A stretch of DNA of 64,000 nucleotides, taken from Terasakiispira papahanaumokuakeensis (GTDB lineage: Bacteria; Pseudomonadota; Gammaproteobacteria; Pseudomonadales; Halomonadaceae). This document shows, piece by piece, positions 20,309 to 28,790 of the stretch; within the stretch, counting starts at the first letter, position 1, and the number at the start of each line of letters is the position of its first letter. The stretch lies in contig NZ_MDTQ01000001.1 of NCBI RefSeq assembly GCF_001709345.1, positions 3,299,307 to 3,363,306 of the forward strand, read 5' to 3'. The translations under genes and the position numbers were made by a program. The notes under the pieces are model-generated. The model did no database searches. It was not told where the DNA came from and was given only the letters and a program-made list of their open reading frames with translations.

Positions 20309-21322
20309 TCAGCGGCGACAAGGCGCACTGGCCAGAAGCGCATCCAAGGCGACATCATCAGGCCAAGCCTGCCCAGGTGACCAGCCCGTACCGGCCTGAT
20401 CCTGAAACATCGATCGTGCCTGCTGGATATCCAGCGCAATCTGCGCTTTTAAGGCATCAATACTGTCAAATTTATGCTCTTCACGCAGCCGAGCGAGAAA
20501 CGTCACCGGTAAACGTGTCGCATAGAGGTCGCCAGAAAAATTCAACAAATGGACTTCTAGCGCAGGAGCCACACCATCCACAGTGGGCCTGACCCCAATA
20601 TTCGCCACACCGGGCCAGCGTCGACCGTCAGGGAGTGTCACCATGACCGAAAAGACGCCATTCAAAGCCGGACGGTGGACTTTCAATAGCAGGTTAGCAG
20701 TGGGAGCACCAATCGTACGCCCCAATTTTCGGCCATGTACCACTCGGCTGGCAATGGTATAAGGCCGCCCTAACAACCGCGCGGCATCGCGCAAATTGCC
20801 ACTGGCCAACGTCGTTCGCACTCGCGTGCTAGAAATGCGCTCACCATCCAAACAGTAGGTATGCGTATTCTCCACTTCAAAGCCATCGTCTTGCCCCATC
20901 TGCTTGAGCAATCGGAAATCACCTCGTCGGTCGCAGCCAAACCGAAAATCATCACCCACAACCAAATGACATACACCAAGCCCATTCATCAGGACTTGTC
21001 TCACGAACGCTTCCCCCGTCAATTCACGTAAAACAGGATTGAATTGCAAGCATACAACCCGGTCTGCGCCATACTCTCTCAATGCCACAACTTTCTCACG
21101 AAACCGGTTCAAACGCGGGGGTGCCTGGTTACCAGCAAAAAACTCACGGGGCTGCGGCTCAAAAACAATCACCGTAGCAGGCAGACCATGGACGTCTGCC
21201 ACTGACTTGACCTGACGCAAAATGGCCTGATGACCAAGATGCACGCCATCAAAATTGCCAATGGTCGCAACACAGCCACGATGCTGCGGACGCAGATTAT
21301 GAATGCCTCGAATCAGTTGCAT
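20309..21322 (-). CDS. ribF: Bifunctional riboflavin kinase / FAD synthetase
   Basis: Makes FMN and then FAD from riboflavin. The N-terminal adenylyltransferase domain shows ATIGNFDGVHLGHQAI and the ISSTRVR motif; the C-terminal flavokinase domain starts near residue 185 with the GRTIGAPTANL motif. 337 residues from the ATG at 21322 (MQLIRGIHN). It is upstream of ileS on the same strand. Confidence 0.97.
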   Translation of the reverse strand: MQLIRGIHNLRPQHRGCVATIGNFDGVHLGHQAILRQVKSVADVHGLPATVIVFEPQPREFFAGNQAPPRLNRFREKVVALREYGADRVVCLQFNPVLRELTGEAFVRQVLMNGLGVCHLVVGDDFRFGCDRRGDFRLLKQMGQDDGFEVENTHTYCLDGERISSTRVRTTLASGNLRDAARLLGRPYTIASRVVHGRKLGRTIGAPTANLLLKVHRPALNGVFSVMVTLPDGRRWPGVANIGVRPTVDGVAPALEVHLLNFSGDLYATRLPVTFLARLREEHKFDSIDALKAQIALDIQQARSMFQDQAGTGWSPGQAWPDDVALDALLASAPCRR

Positions 21323-21514
21323 GTGCCCAAAACCAAAAGATGCCAGGGACAATAAGGCCTAATAGCCAATTGAGTGGACAAATGATTATATAGAAGTCAA
21401 GCCGGTGGGGATACCTGCCAAGGTATGGCTCGGTTTTGAACCTATAACAATAGGGCCAAGCAAGCATAAACAGAGAAAAAGAGAACCCGGTAATAAGAAC
21501 CGAGCAAACAAGGT

Positions 21515-22021
21515 TTATTCACCACAACTTAAATTGCTTGGGTTAGCCGCGCGGCGAACCCGGCCATTCGCGGACACCACCAAAGCAATTGGCGGGCGGG
21601 CTGAAAACCCGGTGCAGACCAAAACAGACGCCCCCAAATTCTGCCCCCAAGGTGGTGGCATTTGGATGCGCGAGCGGGTCATGCGAACGGGATAATGGCC
21701 CTGACCAAAACGCGCCAACACCTGATCGCGCTCATCCAACAGCAACCACTGATCGACCCCCTGATTACGCGGTGCACACTGCTGATCACCAGGTGATACC
21801 ACGGGACATAAACTCAAACGCAGATTACGCAAAAGTGCCTGCTGACGCGCCTGTTGCAACATGGCTTCGACCGCGGGCAATGAGGCCGACTGACGCCAAC
21901 GCGCTGACACTTGCTGCCAACCGGGCATGGCCACACTCAGCAAAACCCCAACAATGAACAAAGCCACCCACAACTCTAACAGCGTCCAGCCCGCCTGAAA
22001 CCGTCTCGTCTGACCTCTCAT
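21515..22021 (-). CDS. FimT/GspH-type minor type IV pilin
   Basis: A 168-residue pseudopilin. A short basic leader ends in Gly before WTLLELWVALFIVGVLL, the hydrophobic N-terminal helix; Glu at mature position 5 is present. The first mature residue is Trp, which is unusual (normally Phe). The C-terminal half has the Cys pair and the beta-rich features of the FimT/FimU/GspH group. The ATG at 22021 overlaps the stop of the upstream pilX-like gene by one base, so the two are coupled. It is separated from ribF by about 190 bases. Confidence 0.8.
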   Translation of the reverse strand: MRGQTRRFQAGWTLLELWVALFIVGVLLSVAMPGWQQVSARWRQSASLPAVEAMLQQARQQALLRNLRLSLCPVVSPGDQQCAPRNQGVDQWLLLDERDQVLARFGQGHYPVRMTRSRIQMPPPWGQNLGASVLVCTGFSARPPIALVVSANGRVRRAANPSNLSCGE

Positions 22022-22629
22022 CAAGGCCACCCAGCACAACGCACGGCCACAGAAGAACAAGCCGCTTGATAGTGATAACGCATACGTGCAAAGCTCGACG
22101 ACGCATCGGATGACGCTTGCAAGGGGTCAGCTAAAGGCTCCGCATAGGCAATGCGCTGCCAGTAGCGAGTTAACCCCGTCGCTTGATCTTCCAAACGTAA
22201 TGACACCAGGACCCACGGTTGGGTCTCATGGGTCAACAACAGCATCTGCAAACAACCGGTCACGGCCTCATCAACACCTGACCACGTCTGAGCCGTCAAG
22301 CGCTGACCATCACAAGGGGGCATCACGCCTTCAAGCCCAGGCACCACCCCAAGCCCAGTGGCATCGCCTGCTGCCAGCCAACGCATCGCCGGGTGCTGGC
22401 GATGCTCATAAGCCTTTTGATCATAAGGCCACACAATGTCATGTAGCCCCTGGGTCAGCACCACTTGAGCAGCACTTTCTAGTTGCTGGTAACGTCCTTG
22501 CAAAACGGTCACGGGGGTGGCCTGAATGATCTGAGACCACAAAGGCAGCAACATCCATAACATCAGCAGACTCGCCACCATCACCAAGGGCATAGCCCAA
22601 CCCTGCTGAGATCTTGAGCAGCTTTTCAT
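22021..22629 (-). CDS. PilX/GspK-like minor pilin
   Basis: A 202-residue protein with a short leader (MKSCSRSQQG) and a hydrophobic helix WAMPLVMVASLLMLWMLL, followed by a soluble domain with several Cys. There is no Glu at mature position 5, as in PilX and GspK proteins, which form the tip complex of pili. It is translationally coupled to the fimT-like gene. The pair is all that remains on this side of the inserted formate-dehydrogenase-like cassette. Confidence 0.65.
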   Translation of the reverse strand: MKSCSRSQQGWAMPLVMVASLLMLWMLLPLWSQIIQATPVTVLQGRYQQLESAAQVVLTQGLHDIVWPYDQKAYEHRQHPAMRWLAAGDATGLGVVPGLEGVMPPCDGQRLTAQTWSGVDEAVTGCLQMLLLTHETQPWVLVSLRLEDQATGLTRYWQRIAYAEPLADPLQASSDASSSFARMRYHYQAACSSVAVRCAGWP

Positions 22630-22905
22630 GACTCATCTCCGGCTTCCTGCCTATCGCGCCCTCCTCGGTGGCGCGACTTCATCCCTGCCATTCTTGGGCA
22701 GATCATTATGGCCCAGATCATATCAATCTCAACGAGCCTCAATCCACACAAAACAGACCGCATCAAACGCCGCCGATGAGGCTGATACCACCGTCATCCC
22801 GAGCATGCTAAGGTAGCCGCTGAATTTTCCCTACGCAGCGGAATATCAAGCACAGAGAGATCCGGGATTCAGGATCGTTCCGCTATATCAACGCAAGGAT
22901 ACAAT

Positions 22906-23772
22906 GTGGACCATCGACAACTTCGTTTTCTTGTTGCCCTGGCCCAAGAACGCCATTTCGGCCGCGCCGCCACACGGGTGCACGTCACCCAGCCCACACT
23001 ATCCGCGCGTCTCAAGCAACTTGAGGAAGAATTAGGGACCCCCCTTATTCGACGGGGACGGCGCTTCGAAGGATTCACACCAGAAGGCCAACGCGTTTTA
23101 CGTCACGCCCGACGTATTCTGGCAGAGTTCGATGAGCTCTACGCCGAACTGGACCCCACCTCTGGACCCAGTGGCTGGCTGCAAATTGGCCTGGTGCCTT
23201 CAGCACTGGGCGAAGTGTCATCATGGGTGCCCAAGTTACGACAAGACTATCCAGCCCTGAAACTACGTTTACGTGAGTACACCACACTCGGGCTCATGCA
23301 AGCACTGAACGATGATGAAATCGATCTCGCCGTCGGCTATCTGGATGTCCCTGCGGCCGAACCTTTCGTCGCTCAACCGCTTTATACCGAACACTATATG
23401 GCCATGGCGGATCAGCAGGTCACTCTGCCTGCCCCGTTGCAATGGGCCGATCTCGCGCACTTTCCACTGTATATGTTAACGCCTGATATGCAGCACCACG
23501 CTTATATTCGAGCCCAACTCGAAAGTGTTGGCGTAGTCAGCGAATCAGTTGTTGAGGCCGATTCATTAGCTATATTGGCAACCCTGCTTCATTGCGGCAA
23601 AGCCGTCGCTGTCATGCCTGAACGCTTAATCTCAGCGCTGCCCCTTCAGGGCGTCCACTCTCACGCCCTGCCTCCGCTTGAACAAGCGGCCCGTGTCGGG
23701 CTGCTATGGAAGCGCAATGAACGCCAATCCGCTCGCTTACGCGCAGTCCTCAAACAATTTTCAGTGTTATAA
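22906..23772 (+). CDS. LysR-family regulator of the fdh-like cassette
   Basis: A 288-residue regulator. The N-terminal helix-turn-helix (HFGRAATRVHVTQPTLSARL) is close to the OxyR subgroup, but the paired redox cysteines of OxyR are missing (one Cys near residue 242), so peroxide sensing is unlikely. The start is a GTG with AGGA seven bases upstream. It lies head-to-tail with fdhD and divergent from the pilX-like gene; the most natural target is the fdhD promoter, where a matching operator is seen at 23806-23824. Confidence 0.85.
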   Translation: MDHRQLRFLVALAQERHFGRAATRVHVTQPTLSARLKQLEEELGTPLIRRGRRFEGFTPEGQRVLRHARRILAEFDELYAELDPTSGPSGWLQIGLVPSALGEVSSWVPKLRQDYPALKLRLREYTTLGLMQALNDDEIDLAVGYLDVPAAEPFVAQPLYTEHYMAMADQQVTLPAPLQWADLAHFPLYMLTPDMQHHAYIRAQLESVGVVSESVVEADSLAILATLLHCGKAVAVMPERLISALPLQGVHSHALPPLEQAARVGLLWKRNERQSARLRAVLKQFSVL

Positions 23773-23805
23773 GTGGGCCTCTGCACTCAGACTATCGATT
23801 CATTT

Positions 23806-23824
23806 TGATAGACAGCATCTATCA
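23806..23824. promoter_or_regulatory. LysR-type operator in front of fdhD
   Basis: TGATAGA-CAGCA-TCTATCA is a perfect 7+5+7 inverted repeat. Its core, ATAG-N7-CTAT, has the form of an OxyR-group half-operator, and the upstream regulator belongs to that subgroup. It lies about 170 bases before the fdhD start. Confidence 0.5.
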
Positions 23825-23995
23825 TAAGATTACACCTATTCATTAGCCTGCAATCTTTAGCACGATTAAACTACCCCCATTATTTGATGTAAGTCATTAC
23901 GTCCGTCAGTTTTAAATGACCGAGCTCAAACTCATCGTAGTCCAGCCTGTGACGAATACCATTGAGACCCACAACCTGAATCAAGAGCCTAATTC

Positions 23996-24805
23996 ATGCA
24001 CGATGTCCTGAGTGATTATGAGTGGGCCGCTGATGACGCCATCGACACCTTTACGGCGCCTTCAGAGCTGGTCATTACGCTCTCATTGAATCATCAACAT
24101 TACGCGTCTGTCCTCGCCACCCCAGAAGATCTGGACGCTTGGGCCCTAGGCTTTGCCTTAAGCGAGGGACTCATCACCCGTGTTGAGCAGATTGAAGCCA
24201 TCAATCAACAACAACAACGCTTTGGCATTCAACTCGACCTCACGCTCCCGCCCCATTTGCTGCAGCCGGCCCTGGAAAAGCGTCGAGTCGGTACCGCCAC
24301 CAGCAGCTGCGGGCGCTGCGGTAGTGCTGACGAGCGATTGATGTTTGAAGGATTATTGCCCCTACCTCCTGCGGACCTACCGACCGGCAAAGACTGGCAA
24401 CGCTTAATGTCAGCACTGGAAACACATAGCGAACGGGGTCTTCATATCGCGCTCGGCCTAGACCAGCAACAAACGCTGAGCTGGGGGCGTGATATTGGAC
24501 GTCACAATGCACTCGATAAACTCATTGGCAAAGGGCTGCGCCAGCATCAAATGCCGCAAGCAGCACTCGTCTCCAGTCGCTGCAGCCTTGAACTCATTCA
24601 AAAAAGTGTCCGTGCCGGCATCAGCTGTCTCGGCACCCTTTCTTACCCCTCGACTCTCGCGATTGAAACCGCCCGCTTATGCGGACTCAACCTCGTATGC
24701 TGCCACCGCGGACGTCGCTTGCAGCTGTTGAGTCGAGGCCGAAAAAAGACCATTGCACCTGTTGCGCCTCATGCGAACGCACAGACAGAGGACAAGTCAT
24801 CATGA
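23996..24805 (+). CDS. fdhD: Formate dehydrogenase sulfurtransferase FdhD
   Basis: Transfers sulfur from IscS to the molybdenum cofactor, which activates formate dehydrogenases. The catalytic SSCGRCGS motif (CxxC) and the RDIGRHNALDKLIGKG segment are intact. 269 residues, the usual size. Its stop codon overlaps the ATG of the downstream oxidoreductase (ATGA), so the accessory protein and its probable client are translated together. Confidence 0.95.
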   Translation: MHDVLSDYEWAADDAIDTFTAPSELVITLSLNHQHYASVLATPEDLDAWALGFALSEGLITRVEQIEAINQQQQRFGIQLDLTLPPHLLQPALEKRRVGTATSSCGRCGSADERLMFEGLLPLPPADLPTGKDWQRLMSALETHSERGLHIALGLDQQQTLSWGRDIGRHNALDKLIGKGLRQHQMPQAALVSSRCSLELIQKSVRAGISCLGTLSYPSTLAIETARLCGLNLVCCHRGRRLQLLSRGRKKTIAPVAPHANAQTEDKSS

Positions 24806-27087
24806 ATACCAAAGCACGCATCTATCAGTATAAAAGTGCTGCCGGAGGCTGGGGAGCACTCAAATCTGTGGGCAAACACCTGCTTCATAGCCAAGCGTCT
24901 CTCAGCAATATTCAATCATTACTGAAGATGAACCAGCCAGATGGTTTTGACTGTCCTGGGTGCGCTTGGGGGGACCCCGAACACGGCTCATCATTTGAGT
25001 TTTGCGAAAACGGTGTAAAAGCTGTCACCTGGGAAACCACCGCCAAACGCGTTAAGCCCGAGTTTTTCGAACGCTATAGCGTGACTGAAATGAAAAGCTG
25101 GGATGACTATCGTCTGGAAGACCAAGGACGCTTAACGGCCCCCATGCGCTACAACCCCAGCACCGATCATTACGAGCAGATCACCTGGGAAACCGCCTAC
25201 GATATGATCGCCGATCATCTCAAAGCACTGGCAACGCCCGATGAAGCCCTCTTCTACACCTCCGGTAAGGCAGGCAATGAGTCCGCCTACGTCTTCCAAC
25301 TGTTAGCGCGCCTGTATGGCACCAATAATCTTCCAGACTGTTCCAACATGTGCCACGAGGCCAGCGGCACCGCACTGATTGAAGCACTGGGCATTGGTAA
25401 AGGCAGTGTGCTACTGGAAGATTTCGAACAAGCTGATGCCATCTTCACTTTCGGCCATAACCCAGGTACCAACCATCCGCGTATGTTGGGGACTTTGCGT
25501 GAAGCCGCTGAACGCGGCTGCCAAATCGTGGCTTTCAATACGCTAAAAGAGCGCGGACTCGAACGCTTTTCAGACCCTCAACGTAAGCTAGAAATGCTGC
25601 ACAAAGGTAGCGGCAATATCAGCTCAATGTATTTGCAGCCGAAACTGGGCGGCGATATGGCGGCCATTCGAGGCATGGCTAAAGTAGTCTTTGAACGCGA
25701 AGCGCGTGATGGCGGCATTCTTGACCATGACTTTATCAATACCTATACCGACGGTATGGAAGCTTATCGTGCACTCGTTGAAGCGACCTCGTGGGCATCG
25801 ATTGAGGCACAATCCGGCTTATCCCAGGACGACCTGACGCAAGCGGCAGAAGTCTATATCCGCTCTAATGCCACGATTTGCTGCTGGGCGATGGGGCTAA
25901 CACAGCATGAGCATTCAGTCATCATGCTAAGAGAAGTGGTGAACTTCTTGATGCTGCGAGGCAATATCGGCAAACCTGGCGCAGGCACCTGTCCAGTCCG
26001 CGGCCACTCCAATGTGCAAGGGGACCGGACCATGGGCATCAATGAAAAGCCCAAAGCCGCTTTCCTTGATGCGCTTGAAAAGCAATACGGCGTCCCGATG
26101 CCACGCGAACACGGTTATGACACCGTCAGTGCCATTCGTGCCATGCGTGATGGTAAAGCTAAAGTCTTTATCGGCCTGGCAGGCAACTTTGCTCGTGCAA
26201 CCTCAGATTCTTATGTCTGTGAGCAAGCATTAGAAAGTTGCAACCTCACGGTCCACATCAGTACAAAACTGAATCGCAGTCATCTGACAACCGGCCGAGA
26301 TGCATTGATCTTACCGTGCATTGGTCGCGTCGAAGTCGATGCCAAAGCCGACGGCTCCGCCCAGCTCATTACTGTCGAAGATTCCATGAGCATGGTGCAT
26401 GGCTCTGCCGGTATTCATCCACCGGCCTCGACATTATTACGCAGTGAAATTGAAATTCTGACACAGGTAGCCGAGCGCTTGATCGGAAGCGAGCACGTCG
26501 ATTGGGCGGCAATGCGCGCTGATTATGATGTCATCCGGGATCATGTCGCTCAGGTCATCCCGGGCTTTGATCGCTTCAATGAGCGCGTCCGTCAGCCTCG
26601 TGGGTTTTGGTTGGTCAATCCAGGGGCGCGCCGCAAGTTTCCGACAGATAATGGCAAAGCACATTTTAGTGCCGATCCCTTGCCCGCCCAGGTACTGCAT
26701 CAGCAACTGTCTCAAAAAGAGGGCTGGCTGACATTACAAACCATGCGTAGCCACGATCAGTACAACACTACTATTTATGGCTATAACGACCGTTATCGGG
26801 GTGTCGAAGGGCAGCGCCGTGTCATATTTATCAATCGTGATGATCTTCAGCGCCTGAAATTCAAGGCGGGTGACTTTGTCGATCTCATCGGCGATGAAAG
26901 TGATGGCATTAGCCGGCGGGCAGAAGCCTTTCGCATCGTAGAATATGACACCCCAACAGGGTGTGCTGCAGCTTATTACCCCGAAACCAACCCTTTAATC
27001 CCGCTGGACAGCGTTGGGGTTAAAAGCAACACGCCCAACTCTAAGTCCGTGGCGATCCGCTTAGTCCCGAGTCAACGGTTAGTCTGA
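24802..27087 (+). CDS. Molybdopterin oxidoreductase, FdhF/YdeP family
   Basis: A 761-residue molybdenum enzyme of the formate dehydrogenase alpha / YdeP group. It shows the group-specific CPGCAW (Cys51, Cys54) instead of the full N-terminal 4Fe-4S motif of classical formate dehydrogenases, the SNMCHEASG segment whose Cys184 would ligate molybdenum, and the C-terminal molybdopterin-dinucleotide domain (from about residue 640). The start at ATG 24802 overlaps the fdhD stop. No NAD- or quinone-coupling subunit is nearby, so the electron acceptor is unknown. Activity on formate is plausible from the FdhD link but not proven; YdeP itself is tied to acid resistance. Confidence 0.88.
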   Translation: MNTKARIYQYKSAAGGWGALKSVGKHLLHSQASLSNIQSLLKMNQPDGFDCPGCAWGDPEHGSSFEFCENGVKAVTWETTAKRVKPEFFERYSVTEMKSWDDYRLEDQGRLTAPMRYNPSTDHYEQITWETAYDMIADHLKALATPDEALFYTSGKAGNESAYVFQLLARLYGTNNLPDCSNMCHEASGTALIEALGIGKGSVLLEDFEQADAIFTFGHNPGTNHPRMLGTLREAAERGCQIVAFNTLKERGLERFSDPQRKLEMLHKGSGNISSMYLQPKLGGDMAAIRGMAKVVFEREARDGGILDHDFINTYTDGMEAYRALVEATSWASIEAQSGLSQDDLTQAAEVYIRSNATICCWAMGLTQHEHSVIMLREVVNFLMLRGNIGKPGAGTCPVRGHSNVQGDRTMGINEKPKAAFLDALEKQYGVPMPREHGYDTVSAIRAMRDGKAKVFIGLAGNFARATSDSYVCEQALESCNLTVHISTKLNRSHLTTGRDALILPCIGRVEVDAKADGSAQLITVEDSMSMVHGSAGIHPPASTLLRSEIEILTQVAERLIGSEHVDWAAMRADYDVIRDHVAQVIPGFDRFNERVRQPRGFWLVNPGARRKFPTDNGKAHFSADPLPAQVLHQQLSQKEGWLTLQTMRSHDQYNTTIYGYNDRYRGVEGQRRVIFINRDDLQRLKFKAGDFVDLIGDESDGISRRAEAFRIVEYDTPTGCAAAYYPETNPLIPLDSVGVKSNTPNSKSVAIRLVPSQRLV

Positions 27088-27374
27088 TGACAACAGACAG
27101 CTCACCGGCTCTCTTGGCACAAGCTCAGGCGCTGATGAATCAGCGCCCAGAGCTGACGCCTTTAGAAGCCTTGTTACTGGCGGTCCTGATGGACCGCAGT
27201 GCAATCAATGAACGTCAGGATACTGGCCGCATCTCACGCCAGCTGGATGTAGAGCACGCCTTAGTCAGACGCGCAGCAGCGAGCTTAGAAGCCAAAGGCT
27301 GGCTGACCAGTACGAGCAAAAGCGGAAAAAGCCCTGGCTTAAAACTGATGCTAAAAGACTCACCCCCCGCCTAG
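27087..27374 (+). CDS. Small winged-helix-like protein coupled to the fdh-like gene
   Basis: A 95-residue protein whose start overlaps the oxidoreductase stop by one base (TGATG). After a short acidic head it reads like a winged helix (TPLEALLLAVLMDRSAI, then RRAAASLEAKGWLTS and a basic wing). No metal site or catalytic motif is seen. The coupling suggests a role in the cassette, perhaps in regulation or assembly. I cannot name a family with confidence. Confidence 0.65.
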   Translation: MTTDSSPALLAQAQALMNQRPELTPLEALLLAVLMDRSAINERQDTGRISRQLDVEHALVRRAAASLEAKGWLTSTSKSGKSPGLKLMLKDSPPA

Positions 27375-27430
27375 TCTCAAGCAGGTGTTAGCGTCAAGCG
27401 GGTTCTAATCTAGAGGATTTCTATCTAAAA

Positions 27431-27464
27431 AGAGCTCTTGTCTAAAGAGAGCTCTAGTCTAAAG
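27431..27464. repeat. Two 17-bp direct repeats over the pilW stop
   Basis: AGAGCTCTTGTCTAAAG is followed directly by AGAGCTCTAGTCTAAAG, one mismatch in 17. The second copy contains the pilW stop codon; looser TCTA-containing copies extend upstream to about 27405. Confidence 0.65.
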
Positions 27465-28251
27465 AAGGCCCGCCGGCTAAGTTCACAGTTTGGCGAATGG
27501 TCTCGCAGTAATGGCCGGCTTCAACCTCGACTTGTCGCATCAATAACTCCTGGTGCCCGGCAGGAAAAGCAGTAGACGCGCCTTTTGCGCAAGCCGTCAC
27601 CGCAAAACGAACCGCCCGAACCCTCGTACCGGTCTGCCAGTTCAGTGACTCCGCTGTTTGCCACAAAGCGCTTCCTTTCGTTTGATATTGAAACTCAAGA
27701 TGCCTAATACCCGCCACTTGAGGCCGGGTCGGCAGACTCCAATGGCATTCATCTGGACGGGTACAGGATAACTTCTGATAAAGCGTCAACCGTCGCTGAC
27801 TATCACGCCGCAGATACCAAGCACTTCGCACGGGCTTAACCGGAGGCTGAAAGCGTAGACCATCGGCCCCCTGGGGCCAATAATGGCGCTGATTCAATTG
27901 AGCCACACTCACAGAGGGCCCCAGACTCAGTACCGGAATCGCGAGGGAAAGCCAGTCCTCTCCTGCTTGAGGCCTAATGGCCGATGCTGCAATGCCCGGT
28001 TCAGCTTCTTGAAGGCCACCCGCACTTCGTGTTTGAGCCCACACAATCGTCGAAGCTTGTTTCAGGTCTTCACGAATAAGCCAAGCGGCAAGCTGCACAT
28101 TATCATGCACCTGTTGACGAACCTGCTGAATCTGAACGCCTCGCCCCACCAACTGCCAGCTCTGCACCAGCGCTAACACTAGAAGGCTACTGATCGCCAA
28201 TCCTAGCAACATGCTGATCAGCGAGAATCCTGAGTGACGCAAGCGTCTCAT
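27454..28251 (-). CDS. PilW/GspJ-like minor type IV pilin
   Basis: A 265-residue protein with a short basic leader, cleavage Gly, and hydrophobic helix FSLISMLLGLAISSLLVLAL, followed by a long soluble domain typical of PilW. Mature position 5 is Ser, where nearly all PilW proteins have Glu. The start ATG (28251) overlaps the pilV stop (ATGA). In related bacteria pilV-pilW are followed by pilX; here pilX lies 4.8 kb away beyond the fdh-like cassette. Confidence 0.82.
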   Translation of the reverse strand: MRRLRHSGFSLISMLLGLAISSLLVLALVQSWQLVGRGVQIQQVRQQVHDNVQLAAWLIREDLKQASTIVWAQTRSAGGLQEAEPGIAASAIRPQAGEDWLSLAIPVLSLGPSVSVAQLNQRHYWPQGADGLRFQPPVKPVRSAWYLRRDSQRRLTLYQKLSCTRPDECHWSLPTRPQVAGIRHLEFQYQTKGSALWQTAESLNWQTGTRVRAVRFAVTACAKGASTAFPAGHQELLMRQVEVEAGHYCETIRQTVNLAGGPSLD

Positions 28252-28790
28252 GGTTGTACCCAGCGTGCCGTTAATGGCGGATGAGACAAAGACCACCGCA
28301 GCTCAAGCTGCCAGTAACCCGACTGCCAATGTGCTTGTGCGTGAAATGCTGAGCCCAATTGACGGCGAGCTTGAGCACACCATTGGGCCCAGTCGCTGGA
28401 GCCCTCATCTATAGGACAAGTACCGCGATAAATCGAAGGGGTACTCGACTGCTCAAGACGCGCCAAAAGATCAGCAATCGCCCAATGTGCCTGATCATAA
28501 CGTTGGAGTTGTTGTTGCTGTCGGTAAGTGGCACCGAGCTGATCGACCATCACCAGCAAGAGGCCAGACAACACCATGAGCGAGAGCATCGCTTCCAACA
28601 AACCGATGCCCGACTGTCGAGAGAGAGGCCCTGCTAGCGCTTGAGCCGAGGTGTTGGTTAGTGTAGAGGCCCGCGCAAATGGCGCAATCTGACGCCGGTC
28701 AGCAATAACAACATCAGGTAGCTGAGCAAACCGCTGCCCACTAATATTAATAAATGCACAATCCTGTGCTCTAGGGTCCAACGCGTCCAT
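28248..28790 (-). CDS. PilV/GspI-like minor type IV pilin
   Basis: The mature part begins after Gly with IGLLEAMLSLMVLSGLLLVM, including Glu at position 5, and continues with a PilV-like domain. The only ATG in frame is at 28790, which overlaps the end of murJ by 133 bases and leaves a leader of about 60 residues, far longer than the usual 6-15. No ATG or GTG lies closer to the cleavage site. The true start is uncertain and may be a non-standard codon. Confidence 0.7.
   Translation of the reverse strand: MDALDPRAQDCAFINISGQRFAQLPDVVIADRRQIAPFARASTLTNTSAQALAGPLSRQSGIGLLEAMLSLMVLSGLLLVMVDQLGATYRQQQQLQRYDQAHWAIADLLARLEQSSTPSIYRGTCPIDEGSSDWAQWCAQARRQLGSAFHAQAHWQSGYWQLELRWSLSHPPLTARWVQP

Noticed and set aside
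22906-23772. Calling the fdh-linked LysR protein OxyR
   Set aside because: The DNA-binding domain is close, but the paired sensor cysteines are missing and no peroxide genes are nearby.
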